Below, in pieces: positions 20,342-30,802 of a DNA stretch of 54,264 nucleotides. The DNA comes from Pseudocitrobacter vendiensis (GTDB lineage Bacteria; Pseudomonadota; Gammaproteobacteria; Enterobacterales; Enterobacteriaceae). The notes beneath the pieces are model-generated. The model had not been told where the DNA came from. It made no database searches and worked only from the letters and a program-made list of their open reading frames with translations. The position numbers and the translations under genes are program-made. How positions within the stretch are numbered: the first letter of the stretch is position 1; every line of letters starts with the position of its first letter. The stretch is from the NCBI RefSeq assembly GCF_943590815.1, contig NZ_CALSBS010000028.1, forward strand, positions 1-54,264, written 5' to 3'.

Positions 20342-21094
20342 TTATTGCATGAGGAATTTTTCGAGGAACTGACGGGTACGCGCCTGCTGCGGATTAGCAA
20401 ACAGCGCTTTCGCCTCGCCCTGCTCCACAATGCGTCCCTGATCCATAAAAATGGCCCGGTCGGCGACATCGCGCGCAAAACTCATCTCGTGCGTCACAAT
20501 CACCATGGTACGTTTCTCCTGAGCCAACTGACGAATGGTGTTCAGCACCTCGCCGACCAGTTCGGGATCCAGCGCAGACGTCGGCTCATCAAACAGAATC
20601 ACATCCGGGCGCATTGCCAGCGCGCGGGCGATAGCCACACGCTGCTGCTGACCACCGGATAAGCGGCGCGGATAGCTCCCCTCTTTCCCGGTCAGGCCCA
20701 CTTTCGCCAGTAACTCGCGCGCGCGCGCGCTGGCTTCAGCCTTATTTTCCCCTTTCACAATCACCGGGCCTTCAATGATATTTTCCAGTACCGTCCGGTG
20801 GGGAAACAAATTGAAGCTCTGGAAGACAAACCCCACATGCTGACGCAGACGACGAATCAACCCCTTCTGCTGGCTGAGAGATTTTGCCGTGTCGATGGTA
20901 ATATCACCCACCCGAATGGTGCCGCCTTCCGGCTGTTCCAGCAAATTAATGCTGCGCAGAAGCGTGGTTTTCCCCGAGCCGCTCGGCCCGATAATCGCCA
21001 CGACTTCACCTTCGTTTACCTGCAAATCGATGCCATGCAGCACCGTCTGACCATGGAACTTTTTCACCAGGTTTTTTACATCGATGGCACTCAT
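20342..21094 (-). CDS. tcyN: Cystine ABC transporter ATPase
   Basis: A 250-residue polar-amino-acid-type ABC ATPase (formerly YecC). Walker A GPSGSGKTT near 36-44, signature LSGGQQQR, Walker B VILFDEPTSALD and the switch His (IVTHE) are all present. It works with TcyL and TcyJ to import L-cystine. Its ATG overlaps the tcyL stop by 4 bases (ATGA). Confidence 0.95.
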   Translation of the reverse strand: MSAIDVKNLVKKFHGQTVLHGIDLQVNEGEVVAIIGPSGSGKTTLLRSINLLEQPEGGTIRVGDITIDTAKSLSQQKGLIRRLRQHVGFVFQSFNLFPHRTVLENIIEGPVIVKGENKAEASARARELLAKVGLTGKEGSYPRRLSGGQQQRVAIARALAMRPDVILFDEPTSALDPELVGEVLNTIRQLAQEKRTMVIVTHEMSFARDVADRAIFMDQGRIVEQGEAKALFANPQQARTRQFLEKFLMQ

Positions 21095-21759
21095 TTTGGA
21101 TCACGCTCCTGGCGGTTAAGCTGATTTTCAAAGTAGTTTTGCAGCGAGGAGAGCACCGTCGCCATCACCCAGTAGATCAACGACGCCGCGAGATACATGG
21201 TGAACACTTCCAGCGTGCGCGAAGTGATCAGTTGCGCCTGACGGAACAGCTCCGGTACCTGAATCGTCGCCGCAAGCGAGGTGTCTTTCACCAGGCTAAT
21301 AAAACTGTTCGACAGCGGCGGCAGCGCAACCCGCGCAGCCTGCGGCAGAATCGCCCGGCGCAGCGTTTGCCACGGCGTCATCCCGATACTGGCGGCCGCT
21401 TCCCACTGGCCTTTATCGATAGAAGAGATCGCCGCACGCAGCGTTTCAGACGTATACGCCGCCGTATTCAGCGACAGACCAATCATCGCCGACGGGATAG
21501 GATCTAATTCAATGCCAAACTGCGGCAGGCCGTAGTAAATCATAAACAGCTGTGCGATAAGCGGCGTACCGCGGAAAATAGAGATGTAGAATCGCGCCAG
21601 CCAGCGCACCGGCCAGATTTGCGACATGCGCATCAGCGCCAGCAGGAACCCCAGCACCAAACCAAAAAACATGCCGCCAATACTCAATTGCAGCGTGAAT
21701 ACCGCGCCTTTGAGCAGATAGGGCAGCGAATCAACAACCAGTTGTATACTCTCTTGCAT
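21091..21759 (-). CDS. tcyL: Cystine ABC transporter permease
   Basis: A 222-residue permease (formerly YecS) of the HisM family with about five membrane segments and the EAA loop EAAASIGMTPWQTLRRAILPQA (about 120-140) that contacts the ATPase. It starts at ATG 21759, 15 bases after the dcyD stop, and overlaps tcyN. Likely a homodimer in the complex. Confidence 0.95.
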   Translation of the reverse strand: MQESIQLVVDSLPYLLKGAVFTLQLSIGGMFFGLVLGFLLALMRMSQIWPVRWLARFYISIFRGTPLIAQLFMIYYGLPQFGIELDPIPSAMIGLSLNTAAYTSETLRAAISSIDKGQWEAAASIGMTPWQTLRRAILPQAARVALPPLSNSFISLVKDTSLAATIQVPELFRQAQLITSRTLEVFTMYLAASLIYWVMATVLSSLQNYFENQLNRQERDPK

Positions 21760-21774
21760 AAGTCTTTTTCTACG

Positions 21775-22773
<999 letters not shown>

Positions 22774-22813
22774 CTAAATTATCTTGATTATGCACCCAGT
22801 TGCCGCGGAAATA

Positions 22814-22842
22814 AAAAAAGGCGCTCTGTTAGCGCCTTTTTT
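22814..22842. terminator. Hairpin between tcyJ and dcyD
   Basis: AAAAAGGCGCT and AGCGCCTTTTTT form a stem with an A/T-run on both sides. It follows the tcyJ stop by 13 bases, so it should cut much of the transcription into dcyD-tcyL-tcyN, giving more binding protein than transporter. Confidence 0.85.
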
Positions 22843-22854
22843 AAGCAACTTCGA

Positions 22855-23655
22855 TTATTTCGTCACATCAGCGCCGAACCATTTCTCAGACAGCGCTTTC
22901 ATGGTGCCGTCTTTCTGCATGGCATCGATCGCGCCATCAATCGCTTTCAGCAGGTCTTCATTACCTTTGCGCAGCGCCACGCCAGATTCCTGGTGAGAGA
23001 ACGCTTCACCGGTGACGGCCAGCGTGTCATTGGTTTTCTTCACCATATCCAGCGCCGCCAGGCGATCAACCAGAATGGCGTCAACACGGCCTACGCGCAG
23101 ATCCTGGAATTTCGTCGGGTCATCATCATAGGTGCGAACATCTACGCCCTGCACGTTCTGACGCAGCCACTCTTCGTAGTTGGTGCCCAGACCCACGCCC
23201 ACTTTTTTCCCTTTCAGGTCAGCCGGGGTTTTAATGGAACCTTCATTGCCTTTTTTCACCAGCGCCTGAATACCGGAGATGGTATACGGGGTAGAGAAAT
23301 CATATTTTTTCTGACGTTCAGGTGAAATGGTCACCTGGTTTATCGCCACATCAATGCGTTTGGAATCCAGCGACGCCAGCATCCCGTCCCATTTGGTCGG
23401 TTTAAGGTCTGCTTTTACGCCCAGATGTTTCGCCAGGTCGTTGGCGAAATCGACTTCAAAACCGGTCAGTTTGCCATCGTCGCCCTGGAAGCTGAACGGC
23501 GGATAGGTGCCTTCCAGGCCCACGCGCAGCGTGCCGCGCTCTTTCACCTGGTTAAGCAGATTTTCCGCTGCAAACGTGTTCGCGCTAACACCTGCCATTA
23601 AAGCCACTGCCATCACGCCCATTAGTGCCTGACGACCGAAAAGTGCTAATTTCAT
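22855..23655 (-). CDS. tcyJ: Cystine-binding periplasmic protein (FliY)
   Basis: A 266-residue type II solute-binding protein with a signal peptide of about 29 residues (hydrophobic MGVMAVALMAGVSANTF, cut near AFA-AEN). The mature domain follows the SBP-bac-3 pattern (GTLRVGLEGTYPPF, GFEVDFANDLAKHLG). It binds L-cystine for TcyL/TcyN. Also called fliY because in E. coli part of its transcription comes from fliAZ. It is 86 bases downstream of fliZ. Confidence 0.95.
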   Translation of the reverse strand: MKLALFGRQALMGVMAVALMAGVSANTFAAENLLNQVKERGTLRVGLEGTYPPFSFQGDDGKLTGFEVDFANDLAKHLGVKADLKPTKWDGMLASLDSKRIDVAINQVTISPERQKKYDFSTPYTISGIQALVKKGNEGSIKTPADLKGKKVGVGLGTNYEEWLRQNVQGVDVRTYDDDPTKFQDLRVGRVDAILVDRLAALDMVKKTNDTLAVTGEAFSHQESGVALRKGNEDLLKAIDGAIDAMQKDGTMKALSEKWFGADVTK

Positions 23656-23741
23656 TATACCCCCGAAAAGATTGCTTTTTTTTGTAGTGTAGGCCGTTTG
23701 TGAAAACAGACAAACACCAGACAGTTATAAGCTATTCCGTT

Positions 23742-24287
23742 TTAATATATATCAGAGGTCGCGGGATACGCGAGGTTCTGACCCGGTACCATGCCAGCCC
23801 GATTAACAAATTGCGTATATTTTCGTAGCGCAATACGGTAATTATTGGTGCTGGTCACCGGCAGCCAGGGAATTAATATCTCATCCGGCGCGCCTTTCTG
23901 CAGCAGGTTTCGGGGAATATTATTTTTAACCAGATGCTCGCCCAGACGCCGTAAGCGCACGACATACTCGCGCACCGTGCCGGGGCTCATTTCGGTCTGT
24001 TCAAAGAGAAACTGCTTAAAGCCGATGATATCAAAGAAATCACTCTGCTCTTTGCAGTGCAGGTCGCCACAGAAGCGGCATAGCGCAGCCCACTCGCCAC
24101 GCTGCTGTAACCAGGTCTCCTCGTCCATCAACATATCCAGACGGGCGATGGCGAGTTTGTTAACGATTTCGCCAAGGCGAACAAGCGTCACCCGATCGAG
24201 CGCTTTATGGCAGTGAGTACAATGTGTTTGGCTGTGTTTAAAGTCTTTAAGGTAGCGGCTTAAAGGCCGTCTTTTTAATTGCTGCAT
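23742..24287 (-). CDS. fliZ: Flagellar regulator FliZ
   Basis: A 181-residue DNA-binding protein (E. coli 183) with a SAM-like/phage-integrase N-terminal fold; the segment TSTNNYRIALRKY is highly conserved. Two CxxC-like pairs (THCTHC and CRFCGDLHC) are present. In E. coli it opposes RpoS-dependent genes such as curli, and in Salmonella it promotes FlhDC activity. The C-terminal tail (from about 165) differs from E. coli. It follows fliA in the fliAZ operon. ATG 24287 lacks a strong ribosome binding site. Confidence 0.93.
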   Translation of the reverse strand: MQQLKRRPLSRYLKDFKHSQTHCTHCHKALDRVTLVRLGEIVNKLAIARLDMLMDEETWLQQRGEWAALCRFCGDLHCKEQSDFFDIIGFKQFLFEQTEMSPGTVREYVVRLRRLGEHLVKNNIPRNLLQKGAPDEILIPWLPVTSTNNYRIALRKYTQFVNRAGMVPGQNLAYPATSDIY

Positions 24288-24325
24288 AGTGGTGAAAACT
24301 CCACGTCGTCATTTCTTATGCGGCA

Positions 24326-25048
24326 TTACTCCAGCTTACCCAGCTTAGTGCGCAGGCGTTTGATTGCCTGGCTATGCAACTGACTGACTCGCGACTCCCC
24401 CACTTCCAGTACCGCGCCAATCTCTTTCAGATTGAGCTCTTCCTGATAATAGAGCGTCAGCACCAATTTTTCCCGCTCTGGAAGGGCTTCGATAGCTTCC
24501 ATCACGCGTAGTCGGAGATTCCCCTCCAGCAATTGGTGTAGCGGATTTTCCTGCTGATTTGCCTCCGTCACCATCTCGACGCTATCGCCATGCTCTTCCC
24601 GCCACTCATCGTAGGAGAACAGCTGGCTATTATTGGTATCGAGCAGCATCTGACGGTACTCTTCCACGGGAATGCCCAACCGATGCGCAACTTCTGTTTC
24701 GGTCGCGTTACGGCCCAGTTCCTGTTCCAGTTGCCCCATCGCCTGCGCAACTTCACGCGCGTTACGCCGAACGCTACGCGGCGCCCAGTCCCGGCTGCGT
24801 AGTTCGTCCAGCATCGCCCCACGGATGCGTTGCACTGCGTAAGTGGTAAATGCCGTGCCCTGCAGAGCGTCGTAGCGTTCAACGGCATTCAATAACCCTA
24901 TGCCGCCCGCCTGGAGCAAATCGTCAAGTTCCACACTCGCCGGCAATCGCACCTGAAGGCGCAGTGCCTCATGGCGCACCAGAGGTACGTAACGTTGCCA
25001 TAGCGAGTGTTTATCCATTACACCATCAGCGGTATAGAGTGAATTCAC
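24326..25048 (-). CDS. fliA: Flagellar sigma factor FliA (sigma-28)
   Basis: A 240-residue sigma factor (E. coli 239) that directs RNA polymerase to late flagellar promoters, held back by FlgM. Region 2 reads DDLLQAGGIGLLNAVERYD, with TYAVQRIRGAMLDELR; region 4 has the helix-turn-helix LKEIGAVLEVGESRVSQLHSQAI. The start is GTG 25048, as in E. coli, with weak pairing upstream. fliA sits directly after fliC on the same strand with no fliB between them, unlike Salmonella. Confidence 0.96.
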   Translation of the reverse strand: MNSLYTADGVMDKHSLWQRYVPLVRHEALRLQVRLPASVELDDLLQAGGIGLLNAVERYDALQGTAFTTYAVQRIRGAMLDELRSRDWAPRSVRRNAREVAQAMGQLEQELGRNATETEVAHRLGIPVEEYRQMLLDTNNSQLFSYDEWREEHGDSVEMVTEANQQENPLHQLLEGNLRLRVMEAIEALPEREKLVLTLYYQEELNLKEIGAVLEVGESRVSQLHSQAIKRLRTKLGKLE

Positions 25049-25073
25049 GATAAACAGCCCTGCATTAATTAAG

Positions 25074-25152
25074 TTATCGGCATAATTATCCGTTTCTGCA
25101 TAATTTTTAATTGAGGGAATAGTGGGTGAAATGAGGGGTTATTTGCGCAGTC
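25074..25152 (-). promoter_or_regulatory. Promoter region of fliAZ
   Basis: On the minus strand a sigma-28 -10 GCCGATAA lies at 25081-25074, with a weak -35 region (TGCAGAAA) 11 bases upstream, as in E. coli. Further upstream GCGCAAATAACCCC (25148-25135) and a following inverted element near 25116-25127 resemble FlhDC half-sites (AAATAACC core). This fits dual class 2 and class 3 control. Confidence 0.6.
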
Positions 25153-25166
25153 GGGGAAGTGGAAAC

Positions 25167-25193
25167 GTGAAAAACCCCGCCGGAGCGGGGTTT
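25167..25193 (-). terminator. Terminator of fliC
   Basis: AAACCCCGC and GCGGGGTTT pair over 9 bp with a 4-base loop and end in TTTTT on the minus strand, 17 bases after the fliC stop. Confidence 0.92.
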
Positions 25194-25210
25194 GCGAGGC
25201 ATTCAGGGGA

Positions 25211-26737
25211 TTAGCCCTGCAGCAGAGACAGAACCTGCTGAGGTACCTGGTTGGCTTTCGCCAGTACGGAGTTACCGGCCTGCTGGATGATCTGCGCTTT
25301 CGACATGTTGGACACTTCGGTCGCATAGTCGGCGTCCTGAATACGGGACTGCGCTTCAGACAGGTTGGTGGTGGTGTTGTTCAGGTTGGTGACCGCAGAA
25401 TCCAGACGGTTTTGTACCGCACCGAGGGAGGAGCGGAATTTGTCGATCTGGCTGATTGCGTCGTCAAGGGCAGCCAGCGGAGACGTGGTTTTACCGTTCG
25501 GGATTGCGGTTACCGTGTTGGTTGCACTGGAGAGATCAGCGTTTTGCAGTGCACCAGCATCGTAAGTTTTACCTGACGCAGCATCGACAACAATTTCGGT
25601 TTTGCCATTGTCGCCACCCAGTTTTACAGCGGCATCGGTCACTGCTTTGCCGTCAGCATCGGTATAGCTGGCGGTTTTGACAGTGACTTTACCGGTAGTC
25701 TCATCAACGTTGGCGGCATACAGGCTGCCATCTTGTGCTTTGATTGCATAAGTAGCAGTATCATTGCCTTTCTCATCCTGAAGTTTAACGAGAGAAGCAC
25801 CAGTGCTGATACCGGCAGTTGCCGTATCTGTATTGTCAAAAGTGACAGGCTTCGCGCCCACACCTGCTGCGGTATTCGCGACAGAGTTAATGGCCGTGGA
25901 GTCAGAAATAGTCGGAGCAGGAGATGCGGCTGTCCCCGTCGTCAGGGTAAGTTTACCCGCATTCGCTGAAGTACTATCGGAATCAATAGTTACCTCATAG
26001 AAACCGTCTGAACTATCTGTAGATCCTGTTACCTCAGCATAATATTTATTGTCATCACCCTTCACAATCTTGCTGATATTACCATCGCCAGTAGTCAGCG
26101 CCAGTGCAGCCAGGTCCGTAGTTGAATTCTGTAGAGCAACGGTACCGCCCGGTGCGGCAGAGCCACCAACAGAAGTAACCGCAGCACTGGTTTTCACTGC
26201 ATCATTGTTTTTAACGCTGAAACCATCCAGACCCAGTGTATGAGAATCGATCTGCTGCAGGTCAATATTGATAGTCTGACCGTCATTTGCACCTACCTGA
26301 ATAGACAGGGTGTCATTCTTAGCCAGTACGTTCACGCCGTTAAACTGAGTCTGACCAGAAACACGGTCAATTTCGCTTAAACGGGATTTGATTTCATCCT
26401 GAATAGAAGAAAGGTCAGATTCAGAGTTAGTCCCGGTCGTCGCCTGCACAGTCAACTCACGCACACGCTGCAAGTTATTGTTGATCTCAGACAGCGCGCC
26501 TTCAGTGGTCTGCGCCAGAGAAATACCATCGTTGGCGTTACGTGCAGCCTGAGTCAGGCCTTTGATGTTAGAGGTGAAACGGTTAGCAATGGCCTGGCCC
26601 GCTGCATCATCCTTTGCGCTGTTGATACGCAGACCGGAAGACAGACGCTCGATAGACGTCGACAGAGCAGACTGGTTTTTGTTGATGTTGTTCTGAGTGA
26701 TCAGCGAGAGGCTGTTGGTATTAATGACTTGTGCCAT
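25211..26737 (-). CDS. fliC: Flagellin
   Basis: The filament subunit, 508 residues. The N-terminal D0/D1 (MAQVINTNSLSLITQNN, IERLSSGLRINSAKDDAAGQ) and C-terminal D1/D0 (LDSAVTNLNNTTTNLSEAQSRI, ending VLSLLQG) are typical enteric flagellin. Residues from about 175 to 405 are the variable surface domains D2/D3, rich in Thr, Ser, Asp and Ala. Its middle codons are more AT-rich than the ends, a sign of mosaic exchange common in this gene. AGGAAAAG precedes ATG 26737; the frame extends to 26758 without support. It is transcribed from a sigma-28 promoter at 26814-26840 and exported with FliS. Confidence 0.97.
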   Translation of the reverse strand: MAQVINTNSLSLITQNNINKNQSALSTSIERLSSGLRINSAKDDAAGQAIANRFTSNIKGLTQAARNANDGISLAQTTEGALSEINNNLQRVRELTVQATTGTNSESDLSSIQDEIKSRLSEIDRVSGQTQFNGVNVLAKNDTLSIQVGANDGQTINIDLQQIDSHTLGLDGFSVKNNDAVKTSAAVTSVGGSAAPGGTVALQNSTTDLAALALTTGDGNISKIVKGDDNKYYAEVTGSTDSSDGFYEVTIDSDSTSANAGKLTLTTGTAASPAPTISDSTAINSVANTAAGVGAKPVTFDNTDTATAGISTGASLVKLQDEKGNDTATYAIKAQDGSLYAANVDETTGKVTVKTASYTDADGKAVTDAAVKLGGDNGKTEIVVDAASGKTYDAGALQNADLSSATNTVTAIPNGKTTSPLAALDDAISQIDKFRSSLGAVQNRLDSAVTNLNNTTTNLSEAQSRIQDADYATEVSNMSKAQIIQQAGNSVLAKANQVPQQVLSLLQG

Positions 26738-26813
26738 GATTTCTTTTCCTGTTTTCAAGTCTACGGTTTAGGTATTGGGCTTCCACCCTTCGGCTTCGTC
26801 GCCGTCAAACCTG

Positions 26814-26840
26814 TTATCGTCTGGTCACTCACAACCTTTA
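26814..26840 (-). promoter_or_regulatory. Sigma-28 promoter of fliC
   Basis: Minus strand: TAAAGGTT (26840-26833), 11-base spacer, GACGATAA (26821-26814). This matches TAAAGTTT-N11-GCCGATAA with two mismatches, about 77 bases before the fliC ATG. Confidence 0.9.
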
Positions 26841-26914
26841 GAATTTTTTTCTAGCCGCCGAAATACTCTCCTCACACCGTCCTATTCTCGCCATTAAATA
26901 CGCAAAATTAATCG

Positions 26915-26941
26915 TAAACTTTGCGCCATTCCCGCCGATAA
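26915..26941 (+). promoter_or_regulatory. Sigma-28 promoter of fliDST
   Basis: TAAACTTT (26915-26922), 11-base spacer, GCCGATAA (26934-26941): one mismatch to consensus. About 44 bases before the fliD ATG and divergent from the fliC promoter. Confidence 0.92.
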
Positions 26942-26984
26942 CCCCGGTATTCGTTCTACGTGTCACACGATTAAGGAATTCATA

Positions 26985-28394
26985 ATGGCAAGTATTTCAA
27001 CGCTGGGCGTCGGGTCGGGTTTGGATCTGAGCGGCATTCTGGACAGTCTTGAGGCGGCGCAAAAATCGACGCTGACGCCAATTTCAAAACAGCAGAGTTC
27101 ATACACCGCGAAACTGAGCGCCTACGGCACATTAAAAAGCGCGCTGGAAACCTTTCAGACTGCCAACACTGCGCTGAATAAAGCCGACCTTTTTACCGCC
27201 ACCTCCACCACCAGCAGCAGCACCGCCTTCAGCGCCACCACCACCGGGAGCGCGATTGCCGGGAAATACACCATCAGCATCACTCAGCTGGCGCAGGCGC
27301 AAACGCTGACCACCAAAAACAGCCAAACCGACACCAAAACCGCTATTGCCAGCAGTGACAGCGTGCTGACTGTCCAGCAGGGCGGCGGGAAAGATCCGGT
27401 GACCATTGATATCAGCGCGGCCAACTCCTCGCTAACCGGTATCCGCGACGCCATCAACAATGCAAAAGCAGGCGTCAGCGCCAGTATTATCAACGTCGGC
27501 AACGGACAGTATCGTCTCTCGGTGACCTCGAACGATACGGGCAGCGACAACGCGATGACCCTGAGCGTGAGCGGTGACAGCGCCCTGCAAAGCTTTATGG
27601 GCTACGACCCGAAAGCGTCCAGCAACGGCATGGAAGAGAGCGTCACCGCGCAGAACGCCAAACTGACGGTCAACAACGTTCCGATTGAAAACAGCAGCAA
27701 CACCATCAGCGATGCGCTGGAAGATATCACCCTCAACCTGAATGATGTCACCACCGGCAACCAGACGCTGACCATTACCAAAGACACCTCAAAAGCTGAA
27801 AGCGCGGTGAAAGCATGGGTGGACGCTTATAACGCGCTGCAGGATACGTTTAGCAGCCTGACCAAATACACCGCCGTTGATGCGGGCGCAGAGAGCCAGG
27901 ACACCAGCAACGGCGCACTGCTCGGCGATTCCACGCTGCGCACGATCCAGACGCAGTTGAAAACCCTGCTGGGCAATACCCACAGTAGTTCCGATTACAA
28001 AACGTTGTCGCAGATTGGCATTACCACCGACGCCAGCACCGGCAAGCTTGAACTGTCGACCGAAAAACTGCAGACGGCGCTGAAAAAAGATGCCTCTGGG
28101 GTGGGCGATATGTTTATCGGCGACGGCAAAAATACCGGCGTCACTACCACGATTAGCAACAACCTCACCAGTTGGCTTTCTACCACCGGGATTATCCAGG
28201 CGGCGAAAGATGGCGTCAGTAAGACGCTGAATAATCTGACGGATCAGTACAACGCCGCCAGCGATCGTATCGACACAATGATGGCGCGCTACAAAGCGCA
28301 GTTCACCCAACTGGACGTGCTGATGAATTCCCTGAACTCGACCAGCAGCTACCTGACGCAGCAGTTCGATACGTCCAGCAGCAACTCTAAATAA
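26985..28394 (+). CDS. fliD: Flagellar cap protein
   Basis: The filament cap (HAP2), 469 residues, E. coli 468. The N-terminal helix holds GVGSGLDLSGILDSLEAAQK; the C-terminal coiled-coil ends MNSLNSTSSYLTQQF. The middle is threonine/serine-rich and exposed. Five FliD molecules form the rotating cap that inserts flagellin. First gene of fliDST; AAGGA precedes the ATG. Confidence 0.96.
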   Translation: MASISTLGVGSGLDLSGILDSLEAAQKSTLTPISKQQSSYTAKLSAYGTLKSALETFQTANTALNKADLFTATSTTSSSTAFSATTTGSAIAGKYTISITQLAQAQTLTTKNSQTDTKTAIASSDSVLTVQQGGGKDPVTIDISAANSSLTGIRDAINNAKAGVSASIINVGNGQYRLSVTSNDTGSDNAMTLSVSGDSALQSFMGYDPKASSNGMEESVTAQNAKLTVNNVPIENSSNTISDALEDITLNLNDVTTGNQTLTITKDTSKAESAVKAWVDAYNALQDTFSSLTKYTAVDAGAESQDTSNGALLGDSTLRTIQTQLKTLLGNTHSSSDYKTLSQIGITTDASTGKLELSTEKLQTALKKDASGVGDMFIGDGKNTGVTTTISNNLTSWLSTTGIIQAAKDGVSKTLNNLTDQYNAASDRIDTMMARYKAQFTQLDVLMNSLNSTSSYLTQQFDTSSSNSK

Positions 28395-28409
28395 TTAGCA
28401 GGAGACGAC

Positions 28410-28820
28410 ATGTACGGCGCAAAAGGCACGCAGGCCTACGCACAAATTGGAGTAGAGAGCGCAGTCATGAGCGCCAGCCAGCCGCAGCTGGTGACCATGC
28501 TGTTTGACGGGGCGCTAAGCGCGCTGGTTCGCGCTCGCCTGTTTATGCAGGACAATCAGTTAGAAGGTAAAGGGCTCTCGCTATCGAAGGCGATTAATAT
28601 TATCGAAAACGGCCTCAAAGTGGGGCTGGATGAGAACAGCCGTGATGAACTCACACTGAATCTTATTTCGCTGTACAGCTATATGGTGCGACGCCTGTTG
28701 CAGGCTAATCTGCATAATGATGTCGCCGCCGTTGAGGAAGTGGAAGGCTTGCTGCGCAATATCGCAGATGCGTGGAAGGAGTCGTTACTTACGCCAAACT
28801 TGATTCAGGACGCCGTCTAA
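28410..28820 (+). CDS. fliS: Flagellin export chaperone FliS
   Basis: A 136-residue four-helix chaperone that binds the disordered C-terminus of FliC before export. Conserved start [28 protein letters not shown] matches E. coli in its short blocks AYAQIGVES and [12 protein letters not shown]. It is 15 bases after fliD and overlaps fliT (TAATG). Confidence 0.96.
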   Translation: MYGAKGTQAYAQIGVESAVMSASQPQLVTMLFDGALSALVRARLFMQDNQLEGKGLSLSKAINIIENGLKVGLDENSRDELTLNLISLYSYMVRRLLQANLHNDVAAVEEVEGLLRNIADAWKESLLTPNLIQDAV

Positions 28821-29194
28821 TGAACCACGCACCGCACTTGTATATTGCCTGGCAACAGTTGGTTGAGAAAAGCAAAACGATGCTCCGCCTTGCCACACAG
28901 GGTTTGTGGGATGAATTGATCGCCAGTGAGATGGAGTACGTGCGTGCGGTGCATCAGGTCGCGGAGCTCACCCAGCAGAATCCGCCGTCGGGCGCCATTC
29001 AGGACCAGCTCCGCCCGCTATTACGCGCCGTGCTGGATAACGAAGCCGAAGTAAAACGTCTTTTACAACTGAGGATGGATGAGCTGGCCACGCTTGTAGG
29101 TCAATCCTCCCTACAAAAATCGGTACTCACCACCTACGGTAATCAAGGGGGGCATGTTCTGTTGCCGCAAAGCAGCAACGATACCAGCCATTAA
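28820..29194 (+). CDS. fliT: FliD chaperone and FlhDC regulator FliT
   Basis: A 124-residue helical protein (E. coli 121) that chaperones FliD and, when free, binds FlhC to lower FlhD4C2 activity. ATG 28820 overlaps the fliS stop by 1 base; the longer open frame from 28772 lies inside fliS. The N-terminal half ([16 protein letters not shown]) follows the family; the C-terminal tail is variable. Confidence 0.92.
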   Translation: MNHAPHLYIAWQQLVEKSKTMLRLATQGLWDELIASEMEYVRAVHQVAELTQQNPPSGAIQDQLRPLLRAVLDNEAEVKRLLQLRMDELATLVGQSSLQKSVLTTYGNQGGHVLLPQSSNDTSH

Positions 29195-29280
29195 CCCCCG
29201 CGGCGTGATTTTTGTCCAAATATCGCGCCGCACGCATTTCACACCTATATTACTTGTGTCGCCTTACACGGAGAGCAGGT

Positions 29281-30768
29281 ATGCGCAACCCCACCCTTTT
29301 GCAATGTTTTCACTGGTATTACCCTACGGGCGGCGAATTATGGCCCGAAGTTGAGGCGCTTGCGCCGAACCTGAATGAAATCGGTATCAACATGATCTGG
29401 CTGCCGCCCGCCTATAAAGGCGCTTCTGGCGGCTATTCTGTAGGCTATGACAGCTACGATCTGTTCGACTTAGGCGAGTTTGATCAGAAAGGGACCGTTG
29501 CCACCAAATACGGTGATAAAGGTCAGCTACTGTCGGCTATTGACGCCCTGAAAAAGCACGATATCGCGGTACTGCTGGACGTGGTAGTGAACCACAAAAT
29601 GGGGGCAGATGAGAAAGAGCGCATTCGCGTGCAGCGGGTTAACCAGGACGACCGCACGCAGATCGATGAAGAGATTGTGGAGTGCGAGGCCTGGACACGC
29701 TACACCTTCCCCGCGCGCGCGGGACAATATTCAAAATTCATATGGGATTACAAATGCTTCAGCGGGGTCGATCATATTGAAGATCCGACCGAAGACGGTA
29801 TTTTCAAAGTCGTTAACGACTATACCGGCGAAGGCTGGAACGATCAGGTTGATGATGAGATGGGTAACTTTGATTACCTGATGGGCGAAAATATCGATTT
29901 TCGTAATCACGCGGTCACTGAAGAGATTAAATACTGGGCACGCTGGGTGATGGAGCAAACCCACTGCGATGGTTTTCGTCTCGACGCGGTAAAACATATT
30001 CCGGCCTGGTTTTATAAAGAGTGGATTGAGCACGTTCAGGAAGTGGCCCCCAAACCGCTGTTTATTGTGGCCGAATACTGGTCGCATGAAGTGGACAAAC
30101 TGCAACAGTATATCGATCAGGTCGACGGTCAGACGATGCTGTTCGATGCGCCATTGCAGATGCATTTCCATGAAGCCTCACGCATGGGCGCGGATTACGA
30201 CATGAGCCAGATTTTTACCGGCACGCTGGTGGAAGCCGATCCCTTCCACGCGGTGACGCTGGTCGCCAATCACGATACCCAACCGCTTCAGGCGCTGGAG
30301 GCCCCGGTTGAAGCCTGGTTTAAACCGCTGGCCTATGCGCTGATCCTGCTGCGGGAAAACGGTGTGCCTTCCGTCTTTTATCCCGATCTTTTTGGGGCAC
30401 ACTATGAAGACACGGGTGGCGACGGCGACACTTACACCATCGATATGCCGGTGATTGAACAGCTACATGAATTAATCGACGCTCGCCAGCGTTTTGCCCA
30501 CGGCGTACAAACCCTGTGGTTCGATCATCCCAACTGTATCGCCTTCAGCCGCAGTGGCACTGACGACGCGCCGGGTTGCGTGGTGGTCATGTCGAATGGC
30601 GACGATGGCGAGAAAGCCATTACGCTTGGCGAAAATTACGCCAACAAACGCTGGAAGGATTTCCTCAATAACCGGGAAGAAATTGTTGAGACCGACGACG
30701 CGGGCAGCGCCACCTTCACCTGTAAGGGGGGAGGCGTCAGCGTGTGGGTTCTGGAGGATGTACTGTAA
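29281..30768 (+). CDS. amyA: Cytoplasmic alpha-amylase
   Basis: A 495-residue GH13 alpha-amylase, same length as E. coli AmyA, with no signal peptide, so it acts inside the cell on glucans and maltodextrins. Conserved GH13 regions: DVVVNHKMG (region I), GFRLDAVKH with the nucleophile Asp (region II), VAEYW with the acid Glu (region III) and VANHDTQP (region IV). ATG 29281 follows GGAGAGCAGG; upstream in-frame sequence lacks support. It interrupts the two halves of flagellar region III, as in E. coli and Salmonella. Confidence 0.96.
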   Translation: MRNPTLLQCFHWYYPTGGELWPEVEALAPNLNEIGINMIWLPPAYKGASGGYSVGYDSYDLFDLGEFDQKGTVATKYGDKGQLLSAIDALKKHDIAVLLDVVVNHKMGADEKERIRVQRVNQDDRTQIDEEIVECEAWTRYTFPARAGQYSKFIWDYKCFSGVDHIEDPTEDGIFKVVNDYTGEGWNDQVDDEMGNFDYLMGENIDFRNHAVTEEIKYWARWVMEQTHCDGFRLDAVKHIPAWFYKEWIEHVQEVAPKPLFIVAEYWSHEVDKLQQYIDQVDGQTMLFDAPLQMHFHEASRMGADYDMSQIFTGTLVEADPFHAVTLVANHDTQPLQALEAPVEAWFKPLAYALILLRENGVPSVFYPDLFGAHYEDTGGDGDTYTIDMPVIEQLHELIDARQRFAHGVQTLWFDHPNCIAFSRSGTDDAPGCVVVMSNGDDGEKAITLGENYANKRWKDFLNNREEIVETDDAGSATFTCKGGGVSVWVLEDVL

Positions 30769-30773
30769 AACAG

Positions 30774-30796
30774 ACCCGGCGGGAGAACCGCCGGGT
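30774..30796. terminator. Hairpin between convergent amyA and yedD
   Basis: ACCCGGCGG and CCGCCGGGT pair over 9 bp around GAGAA, with little U-rich sequence on either side. It lies 6 bases after the amyA stop and 7 before the yedD stop. Confidence 0.6.
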
Positions 30797-30802
30797 TAAC
30801 AC

